A stretch of DNA of 64,000 nt from the NCBI GenBank assembly GCA_938743325.2, contig OW568892.1, forward strand, positions 62,001 through 126,000, in the 5' to 3' direction. The notes under the pieces are model-generated. The model did not search any database. It saw only the letters and a program-made list of their open reading frames with translations, and was not told where the DNA came from. The stretch is from Pycnococcus provasolii (taxonomy: Eukaryota > Chlorophyta > Pseudoscourfieldiophyceae > Pseudoscourfieldiales > Pycnococcaceae). Shown one piece after another: positions 20,036 through 29,740 of this stretch (position 1 is its first letter; each line of letters begins with the position of its first letter). A program made the position numbers and the translations under genes.

Positions 20036-20842
20036 CTATGGAGGTACTCTCACAACTTGCGATACTTTGATTGGTAGTAGGAGTGCCGCGGAGTTGGTTG
20101 ATCGCGGCACCCCAGCAACTCTCGCGCGAAATGCGAATTCGTGTCTTTGTTGTTGTTGTTCGTCGTCGTCGTCGCCGCCATCCAAGAGAGCAACACGCAT
20201 ATTTTTGACTCCAGGAACGGATTTGCTTGATGACCGCTTGCGTTTCTTTTTTCCACGTCGGCCTTTGCTGTGCTGTTGTTCTCCAAAGAGTTCGTCTTCG
20301 TATTCGTCCTCTTCAGCTGCAGCCTTCGCCGCGCGTCTTTTGACCGCCTCCAAGATGTCGTCAGGCAGCGCGCGTTCGTCACGCCTTCGCGCGTCTTCCT
20401 GCTGTCTTTCTTCGTCGTGTTCTCTTCGCCTCTGCTTGACGGCCTGTTTCGCGGTTGTCTGTGCGTGTTTTTCCTGTACAAGTTTGGTTTTCATTTGCGT
20501 TTTGGCGACCGACGTTGTGATTTCTTCAGGCGGCGCATCATCATCGTCGTCGTCGTCGTCGTCGTCGATGACGACGTTGCCGAGATTGACATTTTCAGGA
20601 GGAGGAGGAGGACCAGTCTGCAAGTTGGAGTCGTCGTCGTCGTCGTCGTCGGAGTCGTCGCCCCCTTCCATCTTCTTCTTCTTCAAACTCTGTGTAACGG
20701 GAGCAGACTTATTATCCTTCTTATCCGTTTTCTTCTTCTTCTTCTCCGCACTTAAAGACGTGAGTCCACCACCAGCATCACCAGCAGAGGCAGCATCCCC
20801 AAGGGATCCCGCACTACGAGCAAGAGCACGCGTTACCCTCAT
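20036..20842 (-). CDS. Acidic/basic nucleolar protein, NOL7/UTP16-like
   Basis: A 268-residue, highly charged protein. It alternates Lys-rich blocks (EKKKKKTDKK, KKRKRSSSK) with poly-Asp blocks (DDSDDDDDDD, IDDDDDDDDDD), typical of nucleolar ribosome-biogenesis factors. The C-terminal 110 residues recall the NOL7/UTP16 domain: a basic coiled stretch, RALPDDILEAVKRR (human NOL7 RKLLPDTVLEKL), a second basic block, then VKNMRVALLD and FRARVAGVPRSTNSAALL (human YLAVRLKD and [20 protein letters not shown]). The spacing is right but identity is low, so the assignment is tentative. UTP16 acts in the small-subunit processome. The start is the ATG at 20842; the frame stays open upstream without an ATG. 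Confidence 0.58.
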   Translation of the reverse strand: MRVTRALARSAGSLGDAASAGDAGGGLTSLSAEKKKKKTDKKDNKSAPVTQSLKKKKMEGGDDSDDDDDDDSNLQTGPPPPPENVNLGNVVIDDDDDDDDDDAPPEEITTSVAKTQMKTKLVQEKHAQTTAKQAVKQRRREHDEERQQEDARRRDERALPDDILEAVKRRAAKAAAEEDEYEDELFGEQQHSKGRRGKKKRKRSSSKSVPGVKNMRVALLDGGDDDDEQQQQRHEFAFRARVAGVPRSTNSAALLLPIKVSQVVRVPP

Positions 20843-21204
20843 AGATAAAATCAAAAGAAACACAAGCGAAAGCAAAGATACTGGTCACACGAAAGAAACA
20901 CAGTTAAGTGAGCGAGTGAAGTGCAGACGCCGCCAGACGCCGCCGCCGCCGACAAGAATGAACCGTGAAGTTTGTTGCCAATATAATACCAGGTAGGAGG
21001 AGAGTGGTAGGAGGGGGACGAACTCCAAGGACAAAGTTCGGGGTTGGGGATTCCCGGAGACGTTTTCGGGGGTTGTTCGGGGTGCGTGGAACCAACCGTG
21101 AAAGTTCTCGTCTTTCGGAAGATGGATGTGTACTACATGTACCTGTCACTGGTCAGCCAGTGTGCGCCAGGAATGTTACGGCACGCGCGTCGTCGAGTCG
21201 AGTA

Positions 21205-22344
21205 CTACGACCCGACGAGCGCGTCCGACTCCCCGAACGCCGCGCGGACGAGGGGCTCGGTCGCCGCCCTCAGCGCGAGCGGGTCGCCGGTGCCCTCCGT
21301 TGAGAGAAACATGCCCTCAAGGCGGAGCGGCGTAACGGAGACGCCGCCGCGGCGGAGTGCGGCGTAGTCCGTGCCGTCGCTATCGTCGAGCCACTCCAAG
21401 CTCTCGGGCGCGTGCTGGAAGGTGCCCTCGGCGGCGCCCTCGACGGGCGAGAAGACCTTGGTGTACCGGCTGCGCGCAACGCGCGTCACCTCCCAGGCGG
21501 CGCCACGGCCGACGTTCTGCGGGAGGTTGACGTTGAGCACGTCCACCCCCTCCGGCCACGCGCCGGGCTCGAGCGCCCGCGCGGCGATCGCTGCGGCGTA
21601 CTCGCTCGCGGCGAGGTCGCAAGGCACGCGACCCGTCTCCTTGAGCGCCACCCTCGCCTCCTTCCCGAGGCTCAGCGAGACGGCGATGCTCTTGACTCCT
21701 GCGATGGCGCCCTCGAGCGCGGCGCCGACGGTCCCACTGCTGATCATGAACGCCGCCCCGGCGTTCATGCCAAGGTTCGTCCCGCTCACAACGAGGTCCG
21801 GCATCACACCTTCGCCCTCGGCCGCAAAGGCGTGCTCGACGCCCCACGCGGCGCAGTCCGCGGGCGTGCCGCTGAGCGTCGTGACGGCGTGCGTCCCACG
21901 CACAGCCGACCCCACGACGACGTGCGCAAATCGCGTCATGCTCTTCCCGAACCAGGAACGCTCCTCCGCGGGGACGACGGCGCGCACGGCCACGCCCGGC
22001 GGCAGCGCGACGTCGAGCGCATCGAGGAGCGGCACGAGCAGCGCGCTGTCCACGCCATCGTCGTTCGTCACCAGCACCCGCAGAGGCGCCCTCGCGCACG
22101 CCCACGCCTGCAAGCTCCTGCAAGCCCTGCGAGCGGATGGATGGCGGCGGGTCCCTAGTAACCGTAGGGGCGAGGAGCGGCTGACGAGCCAACGCCGCGC
22201 CAATCGGGCTGAGGTGGCCATCCCGAAATCACTCCCAATCCAACCGGCGACGGAAATCACTTCCGGCGAAAAAAATCCAAATCCAACGCAGTCACGGTTA
22301 AATTTTACCTCTTTGGGGGACCCATCACTTGAACGTGATGTCAT
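21205..22344 (-). CDS. surE: SurE-type 5'/3'-nucleotidase
   Basis: Metal-dependent nucleoside-monophosphate phosphatase of the SurE family. The N-terminal motif LRVLVTNDDGVDS (residue 88 onward, with paired metal-binding Asp residues) is diagnostic, followed by VVPAEERSWFGKSMTR, TLSGTPADCAAWGV and DLVVSGTNLGMNAG, matching SurE's SGTPADC and SGxNxGxN signatures. The longest ATG-initiated frame gives 379 residues. An internal Met at codon 42 (22221) starts MATSARLARRW, a better-looking organelle targeting leader, and may be the true start. Relatives in plants are predicted to be plastid or mitochondrial. The C-terminal half is shorter and more divergent than bacterial SurE. It is divergent from the FUSC gene with only about 160 bp between them. 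Confidence 0.88.
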   Translation of the reverse strand: MTSRSSDGSPKEVKFNRDCVGFGFFSPEVISVAGWIGSDFGMATSARLARRWLVSRSSPLRLLGTRRHPSARRACRSLQAWACARAPLRVLVTNDDGVDSALLVPLLDALDVALPPGVAVRAVVPAEERSWFGKSMTRFAHVVVGSAVRGTHAVTTLSGTPADCAAWGVEHAFAAEGEGVMPDLVVSGTNLGMNAGAAFMISSGTVGAALEGAIAGVKSIAVSLSLGKEARVALKETGRVPCDLAASEYAAAIAARALEPGAWPEGVDVLNVNLPQNVGRGAAWEVTRVARSRYTKVFSPVEGAAEGTFQHAPESLEWLDDSDGTDYAALRRGGVSVTPLRLEGMFLSTEGTGDPLALRAATEPLVRAAFGESDALVGS

Positions 22345-22507
22345 CTGTCAGATAAGATACACCTGTCCCTCCGACCCTACCCATGTGGCCTCTCCCGGAT
22401 GCCGGACCACAGGCCGCCTAATCTCCTCGCCCTGCATTATGATGCGCACTCGGTTCGGTTCGGACGGATCATGAGGATGGCCCCTTACTAGTAGGACTCA
22501 TCGAACC

Positions 22508-24868
22508 ATGCTCGCGTTCCGGGAGGCGGTCTCTCTCGCGATGCGCGCGACGACCGCGGTCGCAATCCTCTGCGTGCTCGCGCTCGTGCCGTCGTTAGCC
22601 AACCCCGTGACGTCCTCGCCGCTTGCAGGAGTCGCCGCGACGCTCGCCATCGGGCGCACGGTGGGCGCGAGCGCGCGCAAGGCGGCACACCAGGTGATGG
22701 GCGGGGCGCTCGGCGCCGCGCTCGCCTCCGCGACGCTAGCCACGATCCCACACGTCGACGGCGCGCTGCTGCCGCTGCTCTTCGCCTTCTCGTTCGCGGT
22801 GGTGCTCGCGCGCCCGCCGCCGCTCGCCGCAAAGACGTGCCTGGTGGTGCTCGGAACGGCGCTCGCGGGGGTGGGCGGCGCGGCATCGCCGTACAATGCC
22901 GCAGCGCCGTGGGAGGCGTTCGGCGCGGCCGCACTCGGGAGCGCCCTCGCGCTGGCCGCGGCGCTGCTGCCCGTCGCGAGCGCGCGGACGGCGGCGGAGC
23001 GGGAGCTGCACCGTGCGTGCGTGCTGTGCGGTGGCGCGCTCAAGGCGGGCCTGCGGGAGTGGGCCGAGAGCGCGAAGGGGGTGGACGTCATGCGGGTGGA
23101 GTGGCTCGACGAGCTGCTGCGGCGAGCGGAGGTGGCGGGCGGCGCATTCCAGGAGAGCCTGCAGGATGCCGCGTGGGAGCTCCGCGCGCCGCGAGGGCTG
23201 GTGGCGCTGCGCGCGAGGCGCCAGCCGCTTGAGGACCTGTTTGCCGCGCTGCGCGGCCTGCTGCGCGTGCTGCGCCGCCGGCCTTTCGTGCACTCGCCCG
23301 CATACCACGCGGCATTCGTCGAGCGCCTGCGGCAGCCGCTGGAGGCACTTGCGGAGGGCGCGGATGGGCTGCTCCGATGCGACCGCAAATCGCGGCTGAA
23401 GGGCGGGGACATCGGCGACGCACGCGCGCGCCTTGTTCGCGCGAAGGCTTCGTTCGCCGAGGAGTACCGCGCCGCGCGGCTGCATGTCATCTACGGCGAG
23501 GCGCGCACGGAGCTCAGCCCGCCCGACCTGCTGACGCTCAACCTGGTGTTTTTCAGCGCGACGCTCTTCTGCGAGGCGGCGCTCGAGATGCACCCCGAGA
23601 AGCGGGCTGCGGCTGGCGACCCACCACTCGCCGGCCGCGATCCGCCCTCCGCGGCGCCCACGTTCCGCTGGATGCTCCGCTGGGATGACGGCACGAAGCG
23701 CGCACTGCGGCAGGCGGCAGCGATGCTCGTCGCCGGGCTCTGGGCGGCGTTCGGGCGCGACCACACCGACACAACCGCTGTGCTTACGGTCGGTTATGTC
23801 GTCGGCGGCGCCTCCGTGGGCGCCTCGTTCAAGACGTCGCTGCAGCGTGTGGAAGGCACCGCGGCAGGCGTCTTGGGGCCTGGGCTGCTGCTGATCGCCG
23901 TGGACGGCACCTCGATCGGAGCGGCTCTCACGCTCCTGCCCTATGTATTTTCCAGCATGTACGCGTCATTTGCGAGCGAAGACCACGCGTATTCGGGTGT
24001 GGTGAGCGCGTTCACAGCGATCGGAGTCTCCCTCGGCAAAACCGGCGAAGGCGCGGCGAGCGTCCGCGACTTCGTGCTTCGGCGACTCGAGGATACGTTC
24101 ATCGCGTGCGCAGCGTTCGTGCTGTGCGAGCTGGCGCTCTTTCCGTCGCGTGCGGACTCGCTGCTGGGCGCGGCGTTACGGCGCGCGACTAGGGCCGCGG
24201 CCAACGCGCTGGCCCACGTCAATACCGCCGCGGGCATTCTGGCCGCGCCCTCCGACGGCGTCGACGGGAGCTCGCACCGGCTGGCACGGGGCGAGCTGCG
24301 CTTACTTGCAGGCTCCCTGGCCGCCGCGGAGGGCTACCTGAAGGACGGGAGGGAGGAGCCCCGGCTGTGGCGCCCCGCCTTCCCCGCGGTTCGGCTCGCT
24401 CGCCTGCTGACGGATATCGCTGGCATCCGCACGTGGCTCGAGCTGCAGCTGCGGGTGGCGGAGCGCACCGAGGCGAGCGAAGGCTTCTCGCGTCTTATGC
24501 AGCCTCTGCTCCATCCGCTCGAGCTTGCCGGCGAGCACTGCTCGCTCGCGCTGACTGCGGTGGGCGACCAGTCCGAGGACGCCGTCGCACTTGGCGAGGC
24601 GCTCGGTGGCCTGGCCGACGGGGTGGCTACCGCCTCTGAGGGCGCCGTCAATGCAACGATCGGCGCGGCTGCGCAGGCGCGGCTTGCGCCGCTGGTGGAG
24701 AGCGACGACGTGCTCGCCTTCTCTGCGCTCGCCTTTGTGATTGAGGAGCTGCTCGCGCAGGTGCGCCTGTGCTGCCGGGACGTGGCGGCGTTGTCGTACC
24801 AGGAGGCTAGTATTGAGAGGCTGAAAAAGTCAATCGGGCTGAGCCGACTCGTCTCGACGATAGTCTAG
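22508..24868 (+). CDS. FUSC/aromatic-acid-exporter family membrane protein
   Basis: A 786-residue protein with two hydrophobic blocks separated by a long soluble region, the layout of FUSC (fusaric-acid resistance) and related ArAE/ALMT-like transporters. Block 1 covers about residues 10-155 (SLAMRATTAVAILCVLALVP, VAATLAIGRTVGASARKAAHQVMGGALGAAL). Block 2 covers about 395-550 and repeats the pattern: RQAAAMLVAGLWAAF, TVGYVVGGASVGASFKTSLQRVEGTAAGVLG. The motif of a small-residue helix followed by Arg/Lys and G.xxG (T.xR..GT..G) is characteristic of the family. The soluble middle and C-terminal parts are helical and Leu/Ala-rich. Substrate cannot be predicted. TGTAA is at 24907-24911. The start is the first ATG, seven bases after a clean upstream region. 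Confidence 0.75.
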   Translation: MLAFREAVSLAMRATTAVAILCVLALVPSLANPVTSSPLAGVAATLAIGRTVGASARKAAHQVMGGALGAALASATLATIPHVDGALLPLLFAFSFAVVLARPPPLAAKTCLVVLGTALAGVGGAASPYNAAAPWEAFGAAALGSALALAAALLPVASARTAAERELHRACVLCGGALKAGLREWAESAKGVDVMRVEWLDELLRRAEVAGGAFQESLQDAAWELRAPRGLVALRARRQPLEDLFAALRGLLRVLRRRPFVHSPAYHAAFVERLRQPLEALAEGADGLLRCDRKSRLKGGDIGDARARLVRAKASFAEEYRAARLHVIYGEARTELSPPDLLTLNLVFFSATLFCEAALEMHPEKRAAAGDPPLAGRDPPSAAPTFRWMLRWDDGTKRALRQAAAMLVAGLWAAFGRDHTDTTAVLTVGYVVGGASVGASFKTSLQRVEGTAAGVLGPGLLLIAVDGTSIGAALTLLPYVFSSMYASFASEDHAYSGVVSAFTAIGVSLGKTGEGAASVRDFVLRRLEDTFIACAAFVLCELALFPSRADSLLGAALRRATRAAANALAHVNTAAGILAAPSDGVDGSSHRLARGELRLLAGSLAAAEGYLKDGREEPRLWRPAFPAVRLARLLTDIAGIRTWLELQLRVAERTEASEGFSRLMQPLLHPLELAGEHCSLALTAVGDQSEDAVALGEALGGLADGVATASEGAVNATIGAAAQARLAPLVESDDVLAFSALAFVIEELLAQVRLCCRDVAALSYQEASIERLKKSIGLSRLVSTIV

Positions 24869-25212
24869 CTCAAGCAAGGCAGCTTACCTTCTAAAGAAGT
24901 GTTATTTGTAAACTTAATTCTTAACTCAAGCTCCCATATGATACTTCTCGAAGCGTGCTCTTCACCCATAACTTCCTTAAGGTGGTATTTTTACGCTATT
25001 TTTACGCGGTGTTTCGACTTAATAGGACCGGCGGCGGGCGGCGTGGTAGCATAATAGTCATCGTGCATGCGTCGGTGAGGAGTTGTCGGCGCAAACGTTT
25101 CCATGATGCTTTGCCAAGACCGTAAGGGTCTGTAAGCGACGTCCACTTGACACGTGGCCCACCACGCTCGCGGATGAATTCGACGACGACGACGTCACGC
25201 GCCGGTGGGATG

Positions 25213-25908
25213 CTATCTTGTTGGATGGCAATCGCCATCCGCACGTGAAAACGACGGCGGCATCGCCGGCGAACCATTCAGGTTGCCATTTTCCTCCCAC
25301 TCCACGGTTGAGCGTATGTTCTTGATGTTGTAATGACTGAATACACAATGCCAGCGCTTCTCGGTGTCTCGGGTGTAGAAGGACAAAGCCTGCCCCGCTC
25401 CGACGTGAAACACGTCGAAGCGAGACAAGCTCGCCTCGTAAACCACCACGCAAATATCCCCCGCGTGGCAAGCAATCGCTTGCTTTGAGTTTGCCGACGC
25501 GTGGGATTTGGATTGCGTTCTGTAGTAGTGGTCGAAGTGCCCGTTCGAAGCAACGACGCCGTAGCCAAGTACGTGGCTGACCCCATTCCTCGAACGCTTA
25601 AGAAACAAAGCAGGAATGTACCTGTAATCGCACAGGCTCATCGCCGCGCGTAGCCACGCGCCGAACGTCGCGTCGTAACGTGACGCGACGTTAAAAGCGA
25701 AGTCGCGCGCGTCCACCGAGGACCATCGTTCGAAGCACGTATAGATCGGAAAGACCATTGTCCAAACAACAGCTTCGTTACGAAATAAGAATCCCTGGGC
25801 ACTATGGGGAGGAACAACCGGGATCCCCAAGGCACCTCCCTGGTCTAGCCCTAACCCTAACAGCCTAAAGTCCCTCGCCGCATGCCCATTTCCATATCCC
25901 CTCCACAT
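25213..25908 (-). CDS. Orphan reading frame, unknown protein, possibly one exon of a longer gene
   Basis: I do not recognise the product (231 codons). The part from the Met at 25758 (MVFPIYTCFERWSS) has balanced composition with Cys, His, Tyr and Trp, unlike the low-complexity shadows of nearby genes: DARDFAFNVASRYDATFGAWL, GVSHVLGYGVVASNGHFDHYYR, ACHAGDICVVVYEASLSRFDVFHVG. The first 50 codons read through a CCCTAA tract and overlap the INTS2 start, so 25758 is the more credible start. Downstream in another frame (25002-25270) there is another protein-like stretch (FIRERGGPRVKWTSLTDPYGLG), which could be a second exon or the remnant of a frameshifted gene. Base composition is less GC-rich than the neighbours. 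No function is proposed. Confidence 0.35.
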   Translation of the reverse strand: MWRGYGNGHAARDFRLLGLGLDQGGALGIPVVPPHSAQGFLFRNEAVVWTMVFPIYTCFERWSSVDARDFAFNVASRYDATFGAWLRAAMSLCDYRYIPALFLKRSRNGVSHVLGYGVVASNGHFDHYYRTQSKSHASANSKQAIACHAGDICVVVYEASLSRFDVFHVGAGQALSFYTRDTEKRWHCVFSHYNIKNIRSTVEWEENGNLNGSPAMPPSFSRADGDCHPTR

Positions 25909-28575
25909 CCATGTATGTCGTCCTCCGCCGTACCATCCGCGTCAGCATCAGCATCGGGCAAGTCGGCTATTCTTCACTTCGAGACTTCCCTTCACACTGC
26001 GCATGATCGAACTTCATTCTTACTGTCTTTATTGAGTAGTTCGTCACCTTCATCTTCAACTTCGTCTGGTTCCCTCCTCTCGCCGCTCTCGTCGTCCCTG
26101 CTTTCTCTTGAAGTCTCTTTGCTGTTATCTTCGTACGCCGCCTCGCATCCTTCGTTTCTTCTCGAATCCGAAGACGGTGGTGATGGTCATTATTCAGGGG
26201 ATCCCAGAGGACAGAGACTCTTCAACTTGATTTTTGCGTGCCCTTCTCATGTCGCGGGACGCGTCATTGCGGCGTCAATCACGTCAAAACGGTCATTCAG
26301 CAACTTTCGCGAGCATGAGGCGAACAAAAATCTCATAATTGGTCGACTCGCATCCATGGCGGCAACAACAGCAGATAATCAAAATACAAACATACCAAAC
26401 AAAGCCGCGAGTGCACTGGCAGCCGCCGCTCAACACGCACCCTTATGCGCGCTCGATATCGCCGTACAACTCGCCACAACAAACGCATCCAAGGAGGCGG
26501 CGTGCGCTGCGGCATCGTGCGCGCCCAAGCAAGGCGCGCTCGCTTTCGCGGAAATCGCAACGCAACACAAACACCCGAAAAAATTAAGGACGTTCGTCAT
26601 GGATGCACTGCTCGAGAACAAAGGCGCGTTTCTTAGACAAATTGCCACCTCGCAACAGGACGACAAACCTTCCACGGCGTCAAGATGCGCTCGCGTACTT
26701 CTCGCGGCGTGGATCGTCGACATGGCGGGGAACAACGAAGCGGCGGCAACGTGCGTCGAACTTGCATCCGCGTGGCTGAACGCGAAAGATACCGAAATGA
26801 TTGCCATGCTCGCGCTTGCCGCGCCGGCGGATCCATCAGCCGCATCAGCCAAGGAGTGGCGCACTGCTGCCACAGAGGCGATACAACCGAATCGAGTCGC
26901 GGCACTGTCACCGCAGTCGCGACTCGTTCTGCACCACGCGCTCGTGCTCACGTACGCGACATCGCCGCCGACGGGAACCGCGATGGATGCACTCAGCGCC
27001 GCCCTCGCGGCACTCGCGCTCGGCGCGCCTCCCACGGCGCGCTCGAGCGTGGTGGTTGATGCTGCATGCAAACGCTTCGTCGCCGCTGTGCGAGCGTCAA
27101 TCACACCCGATGCTGCCGCGGGCGCGCGCGCGGCGCTGCGAGCTGCCGCCACCGCGGAGGCGAACACCACGGAAGCGGGCTGGCGGTGCCTGGCTCTTGC
27201 GGCGGTGGATGCAGATGTGGGTGCCACCGCAGCACTGGGAACGACGTGGCTTGCGTCGACGCAAAGCATGAAGGACATGTCCACGCCGCTCGAGGCGGCG
27301 TGCGCTGCGACGGAGTGCATCGCGGCGCTCGGAATAGTGAAGACGGAGGATGCCGCTTCCCTATGCCATGACATGCCATCTGCGGCGGTTCTAGGAAGCC
27401 TGTACTTGTACCGTCGCCATGCGGAGGCGATGCGACGAGGAGGAGCACCCGACGATGTCGCCGCACTCGCCGAGGCTGCTCGACGAGCACCCATGGAGCT
27501 CATTCTAGCTCGGCTGCACGCGCACGACAGCCCGGCGATGTTGGCCTGGTCATCCGCCGCGTCTGGATTTGACGCACTTCGCTTCGACGATGCGGTGGCA
27601 TCACTCGTCGACGAAAAGGCGGCGCGAATGGACAATGCCCAAGTGGCAGCGGAGGATGGCGATCCACCCTCGAAGCGACGGCGACTTGGCGGAAGCGGCG
27701 GCGGCGGTGGCATCGTCGCGAAAAGTTTTGCCTCTGAGCTTGCAAGCGCGCTCGCCAAACCAGGAGCGTCGTCGTCGTCGTCGTCGTCGTCCACGAACCT
27801 CGACGCAATAGTCGCATCGGTCGCAGCTCGCACATTCGACGATGCTGAGAGCATGTACGAGTGCTGGTGTGCCATGGGAGGCCAGAGCACAGGAACGAGC
27901 GCTCCTGACAAGGACACTCTGCACAATGCACCGCTGCTCTGGTTGGCTTTGCCTCGCGAGGTGTACGACTGCTCGCCAACGTGCCAATTTGCCCTAAGAG
28001 CTCTGCAGAGAAGCTTGGCTCGACTCGAGGCGCTCTGCATGATGGAGGGTGCAGGCGCGATTGCCGGCTTGGACGTTAAGGCTGCGCGCAGCGCGCATGC
28101 CGCGACGGAGGTGGCTGCATTTCAGCTGCTGCTTTCTACGCCACCGAGCGAGTGCGATCCGACGTACGTCACGCAGGTGTGCGACCTTATGCACGCCAGC
28201 TTCCTACGCCGCCCCGTGGTATACAAGCTTCTATGCTTTCGTGGATTCCATGCCGACTGGCTTCCTACGCTGGCACGCGCGGTGCCAAGCAGCCAGAGTG
28301 GTGACCGCTTCGCCGCCGAGCTCATTGCGAGCGGCTACCGTCGCCAGAGTTTGTTTGGCATACGGCTGGCGGATGCGCTCGGCGCGCTCCACGCGACGCC
28401 CGCCGGTCTCAACGCATCTTGCGCGGCGGTGGCTCGCGTGCGCCAGGCGGCGGCGCGCGGCGACGCGTCTTTCGTGGCGGACGCGCTCGACGCGATTCGT
28501 CGTGCTGTCGCGCGTTACCCTCGCAGCAGTCAGCTGACCGCGCCGGCGGCGAGCTTGCTGAGTCAATTAAGCTAA
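25882..28575 (+). CDS. INTS2: Integrator complex subunit 2 (INTS2)-like
   Basis: An 897-residue alpha-helical, HEAT-like protein. Integrator processes snRNA 3' ends and attenuates transcription by RNA polymerase II. The call rests on the C-terminal third: CDLMHASFLRRPVVYKLLCFRGFHADWLPTLARAVPS, then an ELI..G..RQSLFGIRLADAL helix pair and a final helix repeat ending AVARYPRSSQLTAPAASLLSQL. Human INTS2 has the equivalent VHQMYIADPALAKLVHFQGY..ELVPVLVEGVPSM...ELIAQPELEKQIFAIQLLSHL. The N-terminal Ser-rich region and a GGSGGGGG/poly-Ser linker (about 605-640) preceded by KRRR look disordered, with a possible nuclear signal. It is shorter than human INTS2 (about 1200). Single exon, ATG at 25882; TGTAA is at 28605-28609. 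A CCCTAA tract sits right before the start. Confidence 0.72.
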   Translation: MPISISPPHPCMSSSAVPSASASASGKSAILHFETSLHTAHDRTSFLLSLLSSSSPSSSTSSGSLLSPLSSSLLSLEVSLLLSSYAASHPSFLLESEDGGDGHYSGDPRGQRLFNLIFACPSHVAGRVIAASITSKRSFSNFREHEANKNLIIGRLASMAATTADNQNTNIPNKAASALAAAAQHAPLCALDIAVQLATTNASKEAACAAASCAPKQGALAFAEIATQHKHPKKLRTFVMDALLENKGAFLRQIATSQQDDKPSTASRCARVLLAAWIVDMAGNNEAAATCVELASAWLNAKDTEMIAMLALAAPADPSAASAKEWRTAATEAIQPNRVAALSPQSRLVLHHALVLTYATSPPTGTAMDALSAALAALALGAPPTARSSVVVDAACKRFVAAVRASITPDAAAGARAALRAAATAEANTTEAGWRCLALAAVDADVGATAALGTTWLASTQSMKDMSTPLEAACAATECIAALGIVKTEDAASLCHDMPSAAVLGSLYLYRRHAEAMRRGGAPDDVAALAEAARRAPMELILARLHAHDSPAMLAWSSAASGFDALRFDDAVASLVDEKAARMDNAQVAAEDGDPPSKRRRLGGSGGGGGIVAKSFASELASALAKPGASSSSSSSSTNLDAIVASVAARTFDDAESMYECWCAMGGQSTGTSAPDKDTLHNAPLLWLALPREVYDCSPTCQFALRALQRSLARLEALCMMEGAGAIAGLDVKAARSAHAATEVAAFQLLLSTPPSECDPTYVTQVCDLMHASFLRRPVVYKLLCFRGFHADWLPTLARAVPSSQSGDRFAAELIASGYRRQSLFGIRLADALGALHATPAGLNASCAAVARVRQAAARGDASFVADALDAIRRAVARYPRSSQLTAPAASLLSQLS

Positions 28576-28765
28576 GGTTTAGGCCTTACTTTTTTTTTTG
28601 TATATGTAACATATGTTTGTTCTTCAATCTGTGATGACACGCCGAAATGTTTTAGGCGGGAAATCTTAGGGGTTTAAACTTTCTAACCCTGAACCGAAAA
28701 ATCATGCGTGCCTGAGCGTGAACGTTCCGTTTGTCCAGAAAAACCATTTGTTTTTTCCGCATTTC

Positions 28766-29527
28766 ATGCTCGCGGGTGCGGTGTCTGCGCGCTCGCGGCC
28801 GGTGCACCAGAGCGTGGCCTCTCGCGCGCCTCTTGCATGTCTCGCGCGCCGGCTTGCCGACGTGACGCTGTGCGCAGCAGTCGCCCTCTTGCCGCCAAGC
28901 GCGTTGGCTGCAGACAGTCTGAGCGATGACCCAAACGCGACTGCGGTGGTGGTGCTAGAGCGGCAGGACGTTCTCTCCACGGGTGACGACGACAGGGAGA
29001 CTGCACCATCCGTCTCCATATCAAGCGATGAGGAAGATTTTCCACCAGCCGTAACGACTGTGGATAGCCCCGACGGCGAATCCTCGGACTCCTCCTCATC
29101 TTCGGCGCTGGGCGAGTACCGCTCCGAGGGTCTTTGGCGCCTTGACTGGGACGTTGGCCTCGTGATCCCGTCGTTAAGTGCAGATGAGTACGTGAAAAAG
29201 CTAGAACAGTCGATCCCTCTCGCGAAAGAGAGCCTGAGACTGCTGGTGGAGGATGAGGAGTTTAAGCGTGCACAGGATAGCCTATTATTTTCTCCTTTCG
29301 ACGACGTTCGCCAGTCTACGTTTTATTTGCCGTTTGCGATGGGCGACACGGACGCCGGTGCTCGTCAGAGGGTTCTTTGGTCGGACGTGAAAAGTGCGAT
29401 GGAGACGTTCGACGAGACGCTCGCGTCTGCAAATCGGTTCGACGCCGAGCTCGAGGACGTTCTGCTTGACATGGATAGGCTTTGGCGCGCCGTTGACGCC
29501 TTCTTCATGGCTGCGGCTGCAGAGTAG
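28766..29527 (+). CDS. Predicted thylakoid-lumen protein, helical, possibly PsbQ-like
   Basis: A 253-residue protein. Its leader has two parts: a basic Ser/Arg/Ala-rich plastid transit segment, then a twin-arginine type lumen signal (ARRLADVTLCAAVALLPPSALA) ending in an ALA|AD cleavage site near residue 50. This argues for Tat-dependent export to the thylakoid lumen. After an acidic, Ser-rich linker (about 65-115), the C-terminal 135 residues are helical: LVIPSLSADEYVKKLEQSIPLAKESLRLLVEDEEF, SPFDDVRQSTFYLPFAM, LWSDVKSAMETFDETLASANRFD, ELEDVLLDMDRLWRAVDAFF. Four helices of this length are compatible with a PsbQ-type bundle, but I see no decisive motif. I chose the ATG at 28766; the frame further upstream has no ATG. 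TGTAA is at 29543-29547. Confidence 0.68.
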   Translation: MLAGAVSARSRPVHQSVASRAPLACLARRLADVTLCAAVALLPPSALAADSLSDDPNATAVVVLERQDVLSTGDDDRETAPSVSISSDEEDFPPAVTTVDSPDGESSDSSSSSALGEYRSEGLWRLDWDVGLVIPSLSADEYVKKLEQSIPLAKESLRLLVEDEEFKRAQDSLLFSPFDDVRQSTFYLPFAMGDTDAGARQRVLWSDVKSAMETFDETLASANRFDAELEDVLLDMDRLWRAVDAFFMAAAAE

Positions 29528-29740
29528 TCGTCTATGTAGCGCTGTAAAAATACTTACTGGACTGGACTGAACCTGTAACTGTAACCTGTACCGGTACAGT
29601 ACTGCCAAAAGTTGCCATTACCGGCCTTGCATAGCACGCCCAGCACGCTATGCAAACATCAGCAGAGGCTCACAGAAAACAAGAGAAGAGGGAGGGGGAC
29701 AGCCTGACGTCGCCCCCCTTTTTTTATTCTTCTTTTCCGC

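Noticed and set aside
26430-28040. 536-codon antisense frame within INTS2
   Set aside because: Its Ser/Ala-rich composition mirrors the sense codons; no domain is visible and the sense frame carries the INTS2 match.
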